Part shown: positions 14,637 to 23,022 of the stretch, piece by piece
Layout: every line of letters starts with the position of its first letter
Position numbering within the stretch: position 1 is the first letter of the stretch
Origin: Sphingomonas bacterium
GTDB taxonomy: Bacteria > Pseudomonadota > Alphaproteobacteria > Sphingomonadales > Sphingomonadaceae
Reading direction: 5' to 3'
DNA: 35,582 nucleotides
NCBI GenBank assembly: GCA_030149245.1
Contig: JASBRX010000051.1
Location: forward strand, 1-35,582
Position numbers and translations under genes: made by a program
The notes under the pieces: model-generated
The model's input: only the letters and a program-made list of their open reading frames with translations
The model's database searches: none
What the model was told of the DNA's origin: nothing

Positions 14637-15815
14637 ATGAAGCGCATTCTCCTCATCGTCGGCGGCGGCATCGCGGCGTACAAGGCATGCGAGCTGGTTC
14701 GGCTGATCCGCAAGGCGGGCCATTCGGTCACCTGTGTCGTGACCGCGGGCGGGCAGCATTTCGTGACCCCGATGACGCTCGCGGCACTGTCCGAGAATCA
14801 GGTTTATACCACCCTGTGGGACCTGAAGGACGAGGCCGAGATGGGGCATATCCAGCTCAGCCGCGCCGCCGATCTGGTGGTCGTGGCGCCCGCCACCGCC
14901 GATCTGATGGCGAAGATGGCGGCGGGGATCGCCGATGATCTGGCCACCACGTTGCTGCTCGCCACCGACAAGCCGGTGTTGGCGGCGCCCGCGATGAATG
15001 TGCGGATGTGGCAGCATGCCGCGACCCAGCGCAATGTCGCGACGCTGCGCGCCGATGGCGTGAGCGTGATGGAGCCCGACGAAGGCCCGATGGCGTGCGG
15101 CGAGTCCGGCCGCGGCCGCCTGCCCGAGCCCGAAGCGATCCTGCACGCGATCGAAACTGCGCTGGCCCCCGCATCGGGCCGCCTGAAGGGCAAGCATATC
15201 CTGGTTACTGCCGGGCCGACGCATGAGCCGATCGATCCGGTGCGCTACATCGCCAACCGGTCATCGGGGAAACAGGGCTTTGCGATCGCCGGGGCGCTCG
15301 CCGCGCTGGGCGCGCGGGTGACATTGGTCGCCGGGCCGGTCGCGCTGCCGACGCCTGCGGGTGTCGACCGGGTGGACGTCGAGACTGCGCGGGAGATGGC
15401 GGCGGCGGTCGATGCTGCGCTGCCCGCCGACGCCGCAGTGATGGTCGCTGCTGTCGCCGACTGGCGCGCGGGGGATGCGGCGGAGCAGAAGATCAAGAAG
15501 GGCGACGCCGCGGCACCCGCACTGACGCTGGTCGAGAACCCCGACATTCTCGCCACGCTGGCCAGGAGCGACCGTCGCCCGCCGCTCGTCATCGGTTTCG
15601 CCGCCGAAACCGAACGGGTGGTCGAACATGCGGTCGCTAAACGCGCGCGCAAGGGTGCAGACTGGATTGTCGCCAATGACGTGTCGGGCGATGTGATGGG
15701 GGGCGAATCCAATCTTGTTCAACTGGTTACGGAGTCGGGCGTCGAAAGCTGGGAGCGGCTGGCCAAGGGCGATGTCGCACGCCGCCTCGCGGAACGGATT
15801 GCCGATGCGCTTTAA
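14637..15815 (+). CDS. coaBC: Bifunctional phosphopantothenoylcysteine decarboxylase / phosphopantothenate-cysteine ligase
   Basis: Carries out two CoA steps: CoaB joins 4'-phosphopantothenate to cysteine, and CoaC decarboxylates the product to 4'-phosphopantetheine. The N-terminal FMN flavoprotein half shows GGGIAAYKACEL, the catalytic His in MGHIQLSRAADL, APAMNVRMW with the substrate-binding Asn, and the Cys of MACGESGRGRL. The CoaB half starts near residue 190 with TAGPTHEPIDPVRYI, then NRSSGKQG, AAVADWR and the KIKK lysines. GGGAG is 6 nt before the ATG. Length is 392, normal. The preceding membrane protein gene is 10 nt away. Confidence 0.97.
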   Translation: MKRILLIVGGGIAAYKACELVRLIRKAGHSVTCVVTAGGQHFVTPMTLAALSENQVYTTLWDLKDEAEMGHIQLSRAADLVVVAPATADLMAKMAAGIADDLATTLLLATDKPVLAAPAMNVRMWQHAATQRNVATLRADGVSVMEPDEGPMACGESGRGRLPEPEAILHAIETALAPASGRLKGKHILVTAGPTHEPIDPVRYIANRSSGKQGFAIAGALAALGARVTLVAGPVALPTPAGVDRVDVETAREMAAAVDAALPADAAVMVAAVADWRAGDAAEQKIKKGDAAAPALTLVENPDILATLARSDRRPPLVIGFAAETERVVEHAVAKRARKGADWIVANDVSGDVMGGESNLVQLVTESGVESWERLAKGDVARRLAERIADAL

Positions 15816-16605
15816 GCTCCCGCTGTTCCTGCTGCCGCTACTCATCGCAGGGTGCGCCGCCGGGGAGCGCCCCGCCGCGCCGACTGCGCCCAAATTGTTC
15901 ACGCAAGGCTATGGTGCCGCGCCGCGCAGTGCGCCGACGCTGTACGTCGTCCTCCACGGCAATGGCCGCCGTTCCAAGATCGACACGAGCGATTTTGCCA
16001 AGGCGCTCGCGGCGGTCGAGCCGGGCAGCGCGGTCGTTCGCCTGCTGCGCCCGGGCTATGCCGATGGCGCCGGTGGTCAATCGCCGGGCACGCGCGGAGC
16101 AAGCCCATCCGACGATTTCAGCGCAGAGCGAATCGCCGCCGTCGGCGACGCCGTCACTGCGCTGCGCCAGCGCTATCGCCGCGCGCGCGTGGTCCTGATC
16201 GGAGAAGCTGGGGGCGCGGTCGTCGCGGCCAACCTTGCCGGGCTGCGTCCAGGGCTAATCGACGGCGTGGTGCTGGTGTCCTGCCCCTGCGCGCTGCCCG
16301 AATGGCGTGCCTATCGCGCCAAGCGCGAGCCCGATGTATCGCACTGGCGCGAGAAGCTGGTCAGCCTCGATCCATTGCAGACCGCCGGTGGCATCCAGCC
16401 AGGGTTGCGCGCGGCGATCCTGGTCGGCGGGGCCGACGCAGATGTCCCGGCACGCTTTTCGCGCAGCTATGCCGAGGCGTTGAGCCTGCGCGGCATCGCC
16501 ACCGATTTTCGGATCATTCCGGGCCGCAGCGACCCGGTGCTGGACGACCCCCAGGTGATCGAGGCGGCGCGTCGCCTCGCCGCCGCATTGCCGGGACGCA
16601 AGTGA
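15805..16605 (+). CDS. Alpha/beta-hydrolase-fold lipoprotein, catalytic residues apparently lost
   Basis: A 266-residue lipoprotein: [13 protein letters not shown] is a signal peptide II with lipobox IAGC at residues 13-16. The rest fits an alpha/beta hydrolase: LYVVLHGNG (oxyanion loop) and a nucleophile-elbow region [17 protein letters not shown]. In active members the elbow is G-x-S-x-G; here Ala replaces the Ser. The expected His after the last strand is also missing: the segment [13 protein letters not shown] contains none, and no His occurs in the last 80 residues. An Asp in VGGADADVP remains. It overlaps coaBC by 11 nt and dut by one. A non-catalytic binding role or a decaying enzyme are both possible. 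Confidence 0.78.
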   Translation: MRFKLPLFLLPLLIAGCAAGERPAAPTAPKLFTQGYGAAPRSAPTLYVVLHGNGRRSKIDTSDFAKALAAVEPGSAVVRLLRPGYADGAGGQSPGTRGASPSDDFSAERIAAVGDAVTALRQRYRRARVVLIGEAGGAVVAANLAGLRPGLIDGVVLVSCPCALPEWRAYRAKREPDVSHWREKLVSLDPLQTAGGIQPGLRAAILVGGADADVPARFSRSYAEALSLRGIATDFRIIPGRSDPVLDDPQVIEAARRLAAALPGRK

Positions 16606-17051
16606 TGGGCGCCCCGATCACCATCCGCCTGATGCGCCTGCCCCACGGCGCGGGGCTGCCGCTGCCTGCTTATGCCACGGCCGGGGCGGCAGGCATGGAC
16701 GTTGTCGCGGCGGAGGATCTGGTCCTCGCCCCCGGCGCGCGTCATGCCGTCGCCACCGGCTTCGCCATCGCGATCCCGCCCGGTTATGAAGTTCAGGTGC
16801 GCCCGCGCTCTGGCCTTGCGCTCAAGCATGGCATTACCTGCCTCAACACGCCCGGCACGATCGATGAGGATTATCGCGGCGAGGTTAAGGTGATCCTCGC
16901 CAATCTTGGCGACCAGCCCTTCACCATCGTGCGCGGAGAACGGATCGCGCAGCTCGTGCCGGCACCGGTGCAGCGCGCGCTGTTCGAGGAGGTCGCGGTG
17001 CTGGATGATACCGACCGTGGCAGCGGCGGCTTTGGGTCGACCGGGCGGTGA
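16605..17051 (+). CDS. dut: Deoxyuridine 5'-triphosphate nucleotidohydrolase (dUTPase)
   Basis: Hydrolyses dUTP to dUMP and pyrophosphate, keeping uracil out of DNA and supplying thymidylate synthesis. The 148-residue trimeric-type enzyme has all five motifs in order: [35 protein letters not shown] with the catalytic Asp, RGERIAQLV and the C-terminal [10 protein letters not shown] arm that closes over the substrate. The ATG lies on the last base of the previous stop (TGATG). The coaBC-dut neighbourhood is conserved in many proteobacteria, here interrupted by one extra gene. Confidence 0.97.
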   Translation: MGAPITIRLMRLPHGAGLPLPAYATAGAAGMDVVAAEDLVLAPGARHAVATGFAIAIPPGYEVQVRPRSGLALKHGITCLNTPGTIDEDYRGEVKVILANLGDQPFTIVRGERIAQLVPAPVQRALFEEVAVLDDTDRGSGGFGSTGR

Positions 17052-17461
17052 TGCTCCCCGCGCTCCTCGCGCTCGCCAGCATGCAGGGCGATCCCGTGCA
17101 GGCGCAGGACGCGCCGGAGCCGGCGGCGATTCACTGGGAGAGCCTGCCGACATTGCCCTATCGCGAGGCGCCGAGCATGACCCCAGCGATGCACGAATGG
17201 GCGCGCCGACAGGTGAGCGCGCGCAAATGCCGCGCGCGGCGGCTGGTCGATGGACGCCCGGCGGTGCGGGTCGAGGTGGCGGTGCTGGTCGATGAGGACG
17301 GGGTGCGCACCACCATTCCGCGTGCGATCGGCTGCCCGACCATCGAGCAATATGCGGCCGGGCTGGTCGCGGGCTTTTCCCGCAACAACCTGACCCAGCG
17401 GACCGGCGCGCCGGGCAATGTCTGGTACCGCGCGACCGTGACCTTTGCCTGGCGGCAATGA
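17051..17461 (+). CDS. Exported protein with a TonB-C-like domain
   Basis: A 136-residue protein. A short hydrophobic N-terminus ([11 protein letters not shown]) could be a weak signal peptide, cleaved near VQAQD. From about residue 55 the pattern RRLVDGRPAVRVEVAVLVDEDG, then a Cys-containing helix (GCPTIEQYAAGLVAGF) and the final strand WYRATVTFAW resemble the TonB C-terminal fold, but there is no transmembrane anchor or Pro-rich spanning region as in real TonB. Two Cys (about positions 59 and 98) could form a disulfide. It overlaps dut by one base and the MoeB/ThiF-type gene by four. Role unknown. Confidence 0.75.
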   Translation: MLPALLALASMQGDPVQAQDAPEPAAIHWESLPTLPYREAPSMTPAMHEWARRQVSARKCRARRLVDGRPAVRVEVAVLVDEDGVRTTIPRAIGCPTIEQYAAGLVAGFSRNNLTQRTGAPGNVWYRATVTFAWRQ

Positions 17462-18210
17462 GCTTTTCCGACGCCGAACTCGAACGCTACGCCCGCCATA
17501 TCGTGCTGCCCGAGATTGGCGGGGCGGGACAGACGGCGCTGAAGGCGGCGCGGGTGCTGGTGGTCGGGGCTGGCGGGATTGGAAGCCCGGCCTTGCAGTA
17601 TCTGGCGGCGGCGGGGGTTGGGCAGATTACCGTGATCGATAACGATCGGGTCGATCTGTCGAACCTGCAGCGGCAGACAATCTTCGGCACTGAGGATGCA
17701 GGGCGGTCAAAGGCAGTGGCTGCGGTCGGACGCGTAGCCGCCATCAATCCTCACATCGAAGCCCAAGCGTCGCAACACCGGCTTGATGCGGGGAATGTGG
17801 ATGGGTGGGTCCGCGGCCACGAGGTCATCCTCGACGGCACCGATAATTTTGAGACCCGCCTGCTCGTCGCCGACGCCGCGCTGCGCCACCGCGTGCCCTT
17901 GGTCAGCGCGGCCGTGGGGCGCTTCGAGGGGCAGCTCGGCGTGTTTCGCGGGTGGGAGGCGGACAAGCCGTGCTACCGCTGCTTCGTCGGCAACGACCCG
18001 GAAACGGCGGGAATCAACTGTGCCGAACAGGGCGTGCTCGGCGCGCTGACCGGGATCATGGGCAGCCTCGCCGCGCTGGAAGTGATCCGCGCGATCCACC
18101 CATTCGGAGCGGACAGCGCGGGCAAGCTGCTGCTCGCCGACACACTGGCGCTGCGCTTCCGCACGCTGACCCTGCCCAAGGACCCCGGCTGCCCGGCCTG
18201 CTCGGGCTGA
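17458..18210 (+). CDS. moeB: MoeB/ThiF/HesA-family adenylyltransferase
   Basis: An E1-like enzyme that adenylates the C-terminal glycine of a ubiquitin-like sulfur carrier (MoaD or ThiS) as the first step of sulfur transfer for molybdopterin or thiazole. The 250 residues show the N-terminal ERYARHIVLPEIGGAGQ, nucleotide loop VVGAGGIGSPALQYL, Asp-binding strand VIDNDRVDLSNLQRQ, the catalytic GTDNFETR, and two zinc-binding pairs CYRC and CPAC. There is no rhodanese domain. MoeB versus ThiF cannot be settled without moaD or thiS next door. It ends the nine-gene string; its stop is 3 nt from the stop of the convergent amidohydrolase gene. Confidence 0.9.
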   Translation: MSFSDAELERYARHIVLPEIGGAGQTALKAARVLVVGAGGIGSPALQYLAAAGVGQITVIDNDRVDLSNLQRQTIFGTEDAGRSKAVAAVGRVAAINPHIEAQASQHRLDAGNVDGWVRGHEVILDGTDNFETRLLVADAALRHRVPLVSAAVGRFEGQLGVFRGWEADKPCYRCFVGNDPETAGINCAEQGVLGALTGIMGSLAALEVIRAIHPFGADSAGKLLLADTLALRFRTLTLPKDPGCPACSG

Positions 18211-18213
18211 GAC

Positions 18214-19548
18214 CTACTCCGCCGGAAACGCCTGGCGCTTGCCGCCGGCCTTGTGGACGACGCCCTGGCGCATCACGAACTCGACCTGCTCCATCCGCTT
18301 GATGTCGTCGAGCGGGCTGCCCGCGACGGCGATGATGTCGGCATCCTTGCCCGGCGCGATCGACCCGATGTTCGAGCGTCCCAGGGCCTCGGCAGCGTTC
18401 AGCGTCGCGGCCTTGAGCGCCATCGCCGGGGTCATCCCCGCTTTCACCATCAGCGAGAATTCCTGCGCATTGTCGCCATGGCGGGACACGCCGCTGTCGG
18501 TGCCGAACGCGACCTTCACCCCCGCCGCATAGGCTTTGCTGTGGCTGGCAAAGGCGGCCGCTGCGGCTTCCTCGGCCTTGGGGATGACTGCGGGCGGGAG
18601 CAGGCCCTTGCGCGCCTGTTCCAACGCGGCGGCGGGCGCCATCATCGTCGGCACGAGCCAAGTGCCGTTCTTCTTCATCAGCGCGATCGCTTCGTCGTCG
18701 AGGAACGACCCGTGATCGACCGTGTCCACCCCGGCCGCCACCGCCGCCTTCGTGCCAGCCGCGGCATGGCTGTGCGTCGCGACCTTGCGGCCCAAGCCGT
18801 GCGCGGTGTCGATGATCGCCTTCATCTCAGCATCGGTCATGGCGCGGCCGAGACCGCCCGAGACGTTGGAGAGCACGCCGCCGGTCGACATGTACTTGAT
18901 GACCTGCGCGCCCAATGCGATCTGCTGCCGCACCGCGCGGGTGCAGTCCTCAGGGCCGTCACAGGTGTTGATCTGATGCTTGTGGATCGCGTCGGCGAAC
19001 ACTTCCGCGACGCCGTTGGTGCCGTCGGCATGCCCGCCCGAGACCGAGATCGACGTGCCAGCGTTGACGATGGTCGGCCCGGCAATGTCGCCACGCTCGA
19101 CCCCCTCGCGCAGCGCGCGCATGCCACGCGCACTCCCGCCCAGATCGCGCACCGTGGTGAAGCCCGCCTCCAGCGTGACGCGCGCGTTGGCGACCGCGTG
19201 CATCATGTCATCTTCATCGTCTCGGTTCAGCGCGGTCAGCCGGTCGCGCAGCGGATCGCCGCCGATCCCCCACAGATGGACATGCATGTCGACCAGTCCC
19301 GGCATTACGAACCGGTCCTTGAGGTCGATCAGCTCCGCCCCACCCTCCGGCGCAACAAATCCGTCGCGGATTTCGGCCACCTTGCCATCGCGGATGATGA
19401 TCGTGCTCGGCCCGCGCGGCGCCTCACCCGGATTGGCGAGCAGCGTGCCGGCGTGGATGAATTTGACCTTCGCCGGTACGCTGGTCTGCGCAGCGAGCGG
19501 GCTCGCCGCGGCGAGCAACGCGATGGTGATGGCGGCAATTCGACGCAT
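18214..19548 (-). CDS. Exported amidohydrolase (Xaa-Pro dipeptidase-like)
   Basis: A 444-residue metal-dependent hydrolase of the amidohydrolase superfamily with a Sec signal peptide (MRRIAAITIALLAAASPLAAQ). Metal ligands are seen in order: H-x-H in GLVDMHVHLWG, the bridging Lys in AQVIKYMSTGG, His in VATHSHAAAG, His in TVDHGSF and the catalytic Asp in VAFGTDSG. The closing IAPGKDADIIAV segment is typical of the group. It resembles the branch that cleaves dipeptides ending in Pro, Arg or Lys, but the substrate cannot be fixed by eye. The ATG at 19548 follows GGGGAGAG by about 6 nt; the longer open frame upstream is not used. Confidence 0.92.
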   Translation of the reverse strand: MRRIAAITIALLAAASPLAAQTSVPAKVKFIHAGTLLANPGEAPRGPSTIIIRDGKVAEIRDGFVAPEGGAELIDLKDRFVMPGLVDMHVHLWGIGGDPLRDRLTALNRDDEDDMMHAVANARVTLEAGFTTVRDLGGSARGMRALREGVERGDIAGPTIVNAGTSISVSGGHADGTNGVAEVFADAIHKHQINTCDGPEDCTRAVRQQIALGAQVIKYMSTGGVLSNVSGGLGRAMTDAEMKAIIDTAHGLGRKVATHSHAAAGTKAAVAAGVDTVDHGSFLDDEAIALMKKNGTWLVPTMMAPAAALEQARKGLLPPAVIPKAEEAAAAAFASHSKAYAAGVKVAFGTDSGVSRHGDNAQEFSLMVKAGMTPAMALKAATLNAAEALGRSNIGSIAPGKDADIIAVAGSPLDDIKRMEQVEFVMRQGVVHKAGGKRQAFPAE

Positions 19549-19597
19549 GGCACTCTCCCCTGTTTGCAACAACCTAGGCCGCAAACCGGGCCGGTGA

Positions 19598-19972
19598 CTA
19601 GCCCCCGGGCTGGGTGATCGAGGGCGGGTCGCTGGCAGGGAAGCTGTCGTCCAGTTCCGCATCGAGCTCGGCGTCCTGCTTGTTGCGCGCGATGCTCGCC
19701 TCCATCCGCGCAATCTGCTCGGGCGTGGCTTCGCCCTGATGCTGTGTCTTCCATGTCGCATAGGGCATGCCGTAAATCGCCGTGCGCGCGGCATCACGGT
19801 CCAGTTCCCCGCCGCTCGCCTCGCTCACCCAGTCGGCCAGACAGTTGCGGCAAAAGCCCGCAAGCGCCATCAGCTCGATATTCTCGGCATCCGACCGGTG
19901 GCGCAAATGGCGGACGAGGCGGCGGAAGGCCTGAGCGGCAGTCCGGTCGTCGATGCTGTCCAGCGTTGTCAT
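19598..19972 (-). CDS. DUF1244-domain protein with acidic FPASDPPS tail
   Basis: A 124-residue protein. Residues 8-85 match the DUF1244 family: FRRLVRHLRHRSDAENIEL, then GFCRNCLADW with a CxxC, and the hallmark YGMPYATWK. The C-terminal 40 residues are a charged helix followed by DDSFPASDPPSITQPGG, a motif found on its own in small alphaproteobacterial proteins; here it is joined to DUF1244. No biochemical role is established that I know. GGAGG lies 7 nt before the ATG (minus strand 19984-19980). The gene is divergent from pyruvate kinase, with 60 bp between the two start codons. Confidence 0.88.
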   Translation of the reverse strand: MTTLDSIDDRTAAQAFRRLVRHLRHRSDAENIELMALAGFCRNCLADWVSEASGGELDRDAARTAIYGMPYATWKTQHQGEATPEQIARMEASIARNKQDAELDAELDDSFPASDPPSITQPGG

Positions 19973-19988
19973 ATTCGCGCCTCCACGG

Positions 19989-20016
19989 TTGAATAGTGAG
20001 CATTTGGCGTTAGGGA
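19989..20016 (+). promoter_or_regulatory. Candidate promoter for pyruvate kinase
   Basis: TTGAAT (19989-19994), 16-nt spacer, TAGGGA (20011-20016). Transcription would start near 20023, about 10 nt before the first possible ATG. Confidence 0.4.
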
Positions 20017-20032
20017 CCGGCAGAGACAAGAC

Positions 20033-21505
20033 ATGGAGAATTCGGCGATGACGAAGGCAATGGCACCGCGGTCGCGCAAGGTGCGCGTTCTGGCGACGCT
20101 CGGCCCCGCCAGCAACACGCCGGAGATGATCGCCGCGCTGCATGCCGCGGGGGCTGACGCCTTTCGCATCAACATGAGCCATGGCGACCAGGAATCGAAG
20201 ATCCCGGTGATCGCTGCGATCCGCGCGCTGGAGAAGACCACCGGTCGCCCGACCACAATCCTGGCCGACCTTCAGGGCCCGAAGCTGCGCGTCGGCAAGT
20301 TTGCCGAGGGTAAGGTGACGCTGGCGACCGGCGCGACCTTCCGCCTCGACCGCGACACGACGCCGGGCGACGCGACCCGCGTCGAGCTGCCCCATCGCGA
20401 GATTTTCGAGGCTGTGACCGAGGGTGCGCGCCTGTTGCTCGACGATGGCAAGATGGTGCTGCGGGTCACCGGCTATGGCGATGGCTGGATCGACACGCGG
20501 GTCGAGGTCGGCGGGGCACTGTCGAACTCCAAGGGGCTGAACGTCCCCGACATGGTCCTTCCCCTCGCCGCGCTGACCGAAAAGGATCGCAGCGACCTGG
20601 CCTTTGCGGTGGCGCAGAAGGTCGACTGGATCGCGCTGTCCTTCGTCCAGCGCCCCGAGGATCTGGCCGAGGCGCGCCGCCTGATCGGACCGGGTGGCCC
20701 GGCGCTGCTCGCCAAGATCGAAAAGCCGAGCGCGGTCGCGCGGCTCGATGAAATCGTCGAAGCGTGCGATGGCGTGATGGTCGCGCGCGGCGACCTGGGC
20801 GTCGAGCTGCCGCCACAGAACTTGCCCCCGATGCAGAAGCGGATCGTCGAAACCTCGCGCCGCATGGGGCGCCCGGTGATCGTTGCGACGCAGATGCTCG
20901 AATCGATGATCACCTCGCCCTCCCCCACCCGCGCCGAAGTGTCGGACGTCGCGACCGCGGTCTATGACGGCGCCGACGCGATCATGCTGTCGGCGGAGAG
21001 TGCCGCAGGCCAGTGGCCGATCGAATCGGTGACGATGATGGATGCCATCGCCGATTCGGTCGAGCGCGACCCGGCGCATGGCGACCGCGTGCACTTCACG
21101 GTGATGCGGCCTGATCCCACCACCGCCGACGCGCTGGCCGAAGCAGCCAAGTCGATCGCAGCGAACGTGTCGGCGAGCGCGATCCTCTGCTTCACCATGT
21201 CCGGATCCACCGCCCGCCGCATCGCGCGCGAGCGTCCGTCGGTGCCGATCCTGGTGCTGACCCCCAAGGCCGAGACGGCGCGACGCATGGGCCTGCTGTG
21301 GGGCACGCACGCGGTGCACACCAAGGACGTCGATTCGTTCGAGGAAATGGTGGCGAAGGCCAAGCGCATGGCGCTGCGCCAAGGAATCGCCAAGGGCGGC
21401 GACCGCGTGGTCGTGTGCGCAGGCGTTCCGTTCGGCACGCCCGGATCGACCAACGTGCTGCACGTTGTGACGCTGGTTGGGGATGAGCTGAAGGGGCGGA
21501 GTTAA
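20033..21505 (+). CDS. pyk: Pyruvate kinase
   Basis: Converts phosphoenolpyruvate and ADP to pyruvate and ATP, the last glycolytic step. The 490-residue protein has the barrel motifs [40 protein letters not shown], the catalytic [20 protein letters not shown] and ATQMLESM, followed by the C-terminal allosteric domain ([17 protein letters not shown]). The start is uncertain: ATG at 20033 would have a very short leader, while ATG at 20048 has GGAG about 9 nt upstream and loses only five residues. The stop shares the palindrome TTAA (21502-21505) with the stop of the convergent HAD gene. Confidence 0.97.
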   Translation: MENSAMTKAMAPRSRKVRVLATLGPASNTPEMIAALHAAGADAFRINMSHGDQESKIPVIAAIRALEKTTGRPTTILADLQGPKLRVGKFAEGKVTLATGATFRLDRDTTPGDATRVELPHREIFEAVTEGARLLLDDGKMVLRVTGYGDGWIDTRVEVGGALSNSKGLNVPDMVLPLAALTEKDRSDLAFAVAQKVDWIALSFVQRPEDLAEARRLIGPGGPALLAKIEKPSAVARLDEIVEACDGVMVARGDLGVELPPQNLPPMQKRIVETSRRMGRPVIVATQMLESMITSPSPTRAEVSDVATAVYDGADAIMLSAESAAGQWPIESVTMMDAIADSVERDPAHGDRVHFTVMRPDPTTADALAEAAKSIAANVSASAILCFTMSGSTARRIARERPSVPILVLTPKAETARRMGLLWGTHAVHTKDVDSFEEMVAKAKRMALRQGIAKGGDRVVVCAGVPFGTPGSTNVLHVVTLVGDELKGRS

Positions 21506-22110
21506 GCTGACAACAGCCCGGCGGCGACCAGTTCGCGCCGGGCGTCTGCTTGCTCGGTAAACAGCACCGAGCGGATCCCCAGCGCGCGGGCACCCGCGAC
21601 ATTGGCCGCATTGTCGTCGATGAACACCGCCTCGTGCGGCTCCAGCCCGAAGCGGGCAAGCGCGCGGCGGTAGATGGCGGGGTCGGGCTTCACCAGCTTC
21701 TCGTCGCCCGACACCACGACATCGCGGAAGCGGTCGAACAGCTGCGACCATTCCGCACGGAAGGGCGGCCAGAATTCGTGGCTGAAATTGGTGATCGCGA
21801 ACAGCGGTACACCGGCTGCGTCGAGCTCCGCGACCAGCTCGTGCATCCCCGGCACCGGCCCGCCGACGCTGTCGTTGAAGCGCGGGCCCCAGGCGGCGAT
21901 CAGTTCGGCATGCTCGGGAAAGCGCGCGGTCAGCTCCGCCGAGGTGTCCGCGAAATCGCGCCCGGCATCATGCTGAAAATGCCACTCCAGCGTGACGACG
22001 TCGCGCACAAACGCGTCGAGCGCCCGATCGTCACCGATCAGGCGCTCGTACAGATACCGGGGATGCCAGGTGAAGAGGACGTTGCCGATATCGAAGATAA
22101 CGGCGCGCAC
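21502..22110 (-). CDS. HAD-superfamily hydrolase (phosphatase-like)
   Basis: A 202-residue haloacid dehalogenase-type hydrolase. Motif I is VIFDIGNVLF; the second Asp of the usual DxD is Gly-Asn here, as in the subgroup DxGN that includes YihX-like sugar phosphatases. Motif II is the Thr in FAITNFSHEF, motif III the Lys in KLVKPDPAIYRRAL and motif IV FIDDNAANV. The helical cap lies at about residues 15-95. The start codon is GTG with AGAGGG just upstream. It follows rpmJ by 21 nt and is probably co-transcribed with it. Substrate unknown. Confidence 0.92.
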   Translation of the reverse strand: MRAVIFDIGNVLFTWHPRYLYERLIGDDRALDAFVRDVVTLEWHFQHDAGRDFADTSAELTARFPEHAELIAAWGPRFNDSVGGPVPGMHELVAELDAAGVPLFAITNFSHEFWPPFRAEWSQLFDRFRDVVVSGDEKLVKPDPAIYRRALARFGLEPHEAVFIDDNAANVAGARALGIRSVLFTEQADARRELVAAGLLSA

Positions 22111-22131
22111 GTCCCTCTCGCCCTGCCGGGA

Positions 22132-22257
22132 TCAGCCCTGGCGGGCCTTGAAGCGACGCTGCGTCTTGTTGATGACGTACACGCGACCGCGACGGCGGAT
22201 CACGCGGTTGTCGCGATGGCGATCCTTGAGCGACTTCAGGCTGTTCACGATCTTCAT
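22132..22257 (-). CDS. rpmJ: 50S ribosomal protein L36 (cysteine-free type)
   Basis: A 41-residue very basic protein matching L36: [19 protein letters not shown], then [23 protein letters not shown]36 exists as a zinc-ribbon form with four Cys/His ligands and a form without zinc; this copy has no Cys at all (HRDNRV where HRDCRV is often seen), so it is the zinc-free type. A good promoter is visible at 22309-22337. Confidence 0.95.
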   Translation of the reverse strand: MKIVNSLKSLKDRHRDNRVIRRRGRVYVINKTQRRFKARQG

Positions 22258-22308
22258 GACCGATTCTCTACTATCTTGAATTATGGCGGGTGCCGGAAAA
22301 GAGGCGCT

Positions 22309-22337
22309 CGCCTAGTCGGGACAGGCCGACAAGTCAA
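22309..22337 (-). promoter_or_regulatory. Candidate rpmJ promoter
   Basis: On the minus strand TTGACT (22337-22332), a 17-nt spacer and TAGGCG (22314-22309). Transcription would start near 22302, about 45 nt before the rpmJ ATG. The HAD gene likely uses the same promoter. Confidence 0.5.
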
Positions 22338-22344
22338 GGAAAGC

Positions 22345-22373
22345 TTGGCAACGGAACCCACATCCCCGTAACG
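22345..22373 (+). promoter_or_regulatory. Possible promoter for the DUF4136 lipoprotein string
   Basis: TTGGCA (22345-22350), 17-nt spacer, GTAACG (22368-22373). The -10 is weak. It lies between the divergent rpmJ promoter and the lipoprotein gene. Confidence 0.28.
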
Positions 22374-22422
22374 ATGTTGAACCGTTAAGCCGTGGCGTGT
22401 GCACGGCAGGAGGATGTGTCCG

Positions 22423-23022
22423 ATGAAGACCCGTGCAATGCTTGCCCTCGCTTTCTCCGCCGCTGCCCTGGCCGGCTGCTCGACCACCATGGGTGGCCGG
22501 CCTGCCCCGGTCGACGTGACCCGCTATCATCTGTCGCAGCCGATTCCTGCCGGCACGCTCGCAGTGCAGCCGGTGAGCGGTACGACCGCCGGACCCGAGG
22601 CGCAGCTCTATCTCGACGCGGTCGCGGCGACGATGGGCGGCATGGGCTTCGCCGCGGCCACGGATTCGGCCAAGGCCGACTATCTCGCCACGGTCGATTT
22701 CCGCCGCACCGATCGCGGCCAGGTCCGCACGCGCCCGCCGATCACGATCGGCATCGGTGGCGGCAGCTATGGCGGCGGTGTCGGAGTCGGTGCGGGCGGC
22801 AGCGTCGGCATCGGGAGCAAGACCAAGACGGTCTATGCTTCCGAACTCGCCGTCCAGCTGCGTCGTCGCGGCGACAACACCGTGATCTGGGAGGGCAAGG
22901 CGATGACCGAGACACTCGGCGCCGCGGACGGCACCCAGCCGACCGACACTGCCACGAAGCTCTCGAATGCGCTGTTCAAGGGCTTTCCGGGGCAGTCGGG
23001 GATCACTATCACGGTTAAATGA
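22423..23022 (+). CDS. DUF4136-family lipoprotein
   Basis: A 199-residue predicted outer-membrane lipoprotein. The signal peptide ends in lipobox LAGC, with Cys at residue 18. The remaining sequence fits DUF4136: a first strand region VDVTRYHL, a helix AQLYLDAVAATMGGMGF, KADYLATVDF, a Gly-rich loop (GIGGGSYGGGVGVGAGG), then ELAVQLRRRGDNTVIWEGKAM and the closing helix around ATKLSNALFKGFP. A strong AGGAGG (22408-22413) sits 9 nt before the ATG at 22423. It overlaps the carboxypeptidase gene by 4 nt. The role of the family is not established. Confidence 0.88.
   Translation: MKTRAMLALAFSAAALAGCSTTMGGRPAPVDVTRYHLSQPIPAGTLAVQPVSGTTAGPEAQLYLDAVAATMGGMGFAAATDSAKADYLATVDFRRTDRGQVRTRPPITIGIGGGSYGGGVGVGAGGSVGIGSKTKTVYASELAVQLRRRGDNTVIWEGKAMTETLGAADGTQPTDTATKLSNALFKGFPGQSGITITVK

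Noticed and set aside
19973..21751. Long upstream extension of the DUF1244 frame on the minus strand
   Set aside because: It runs antisense to pyruvate kinase; the ATG at 19972 has a proper GGAGG and gives the family-length protein.
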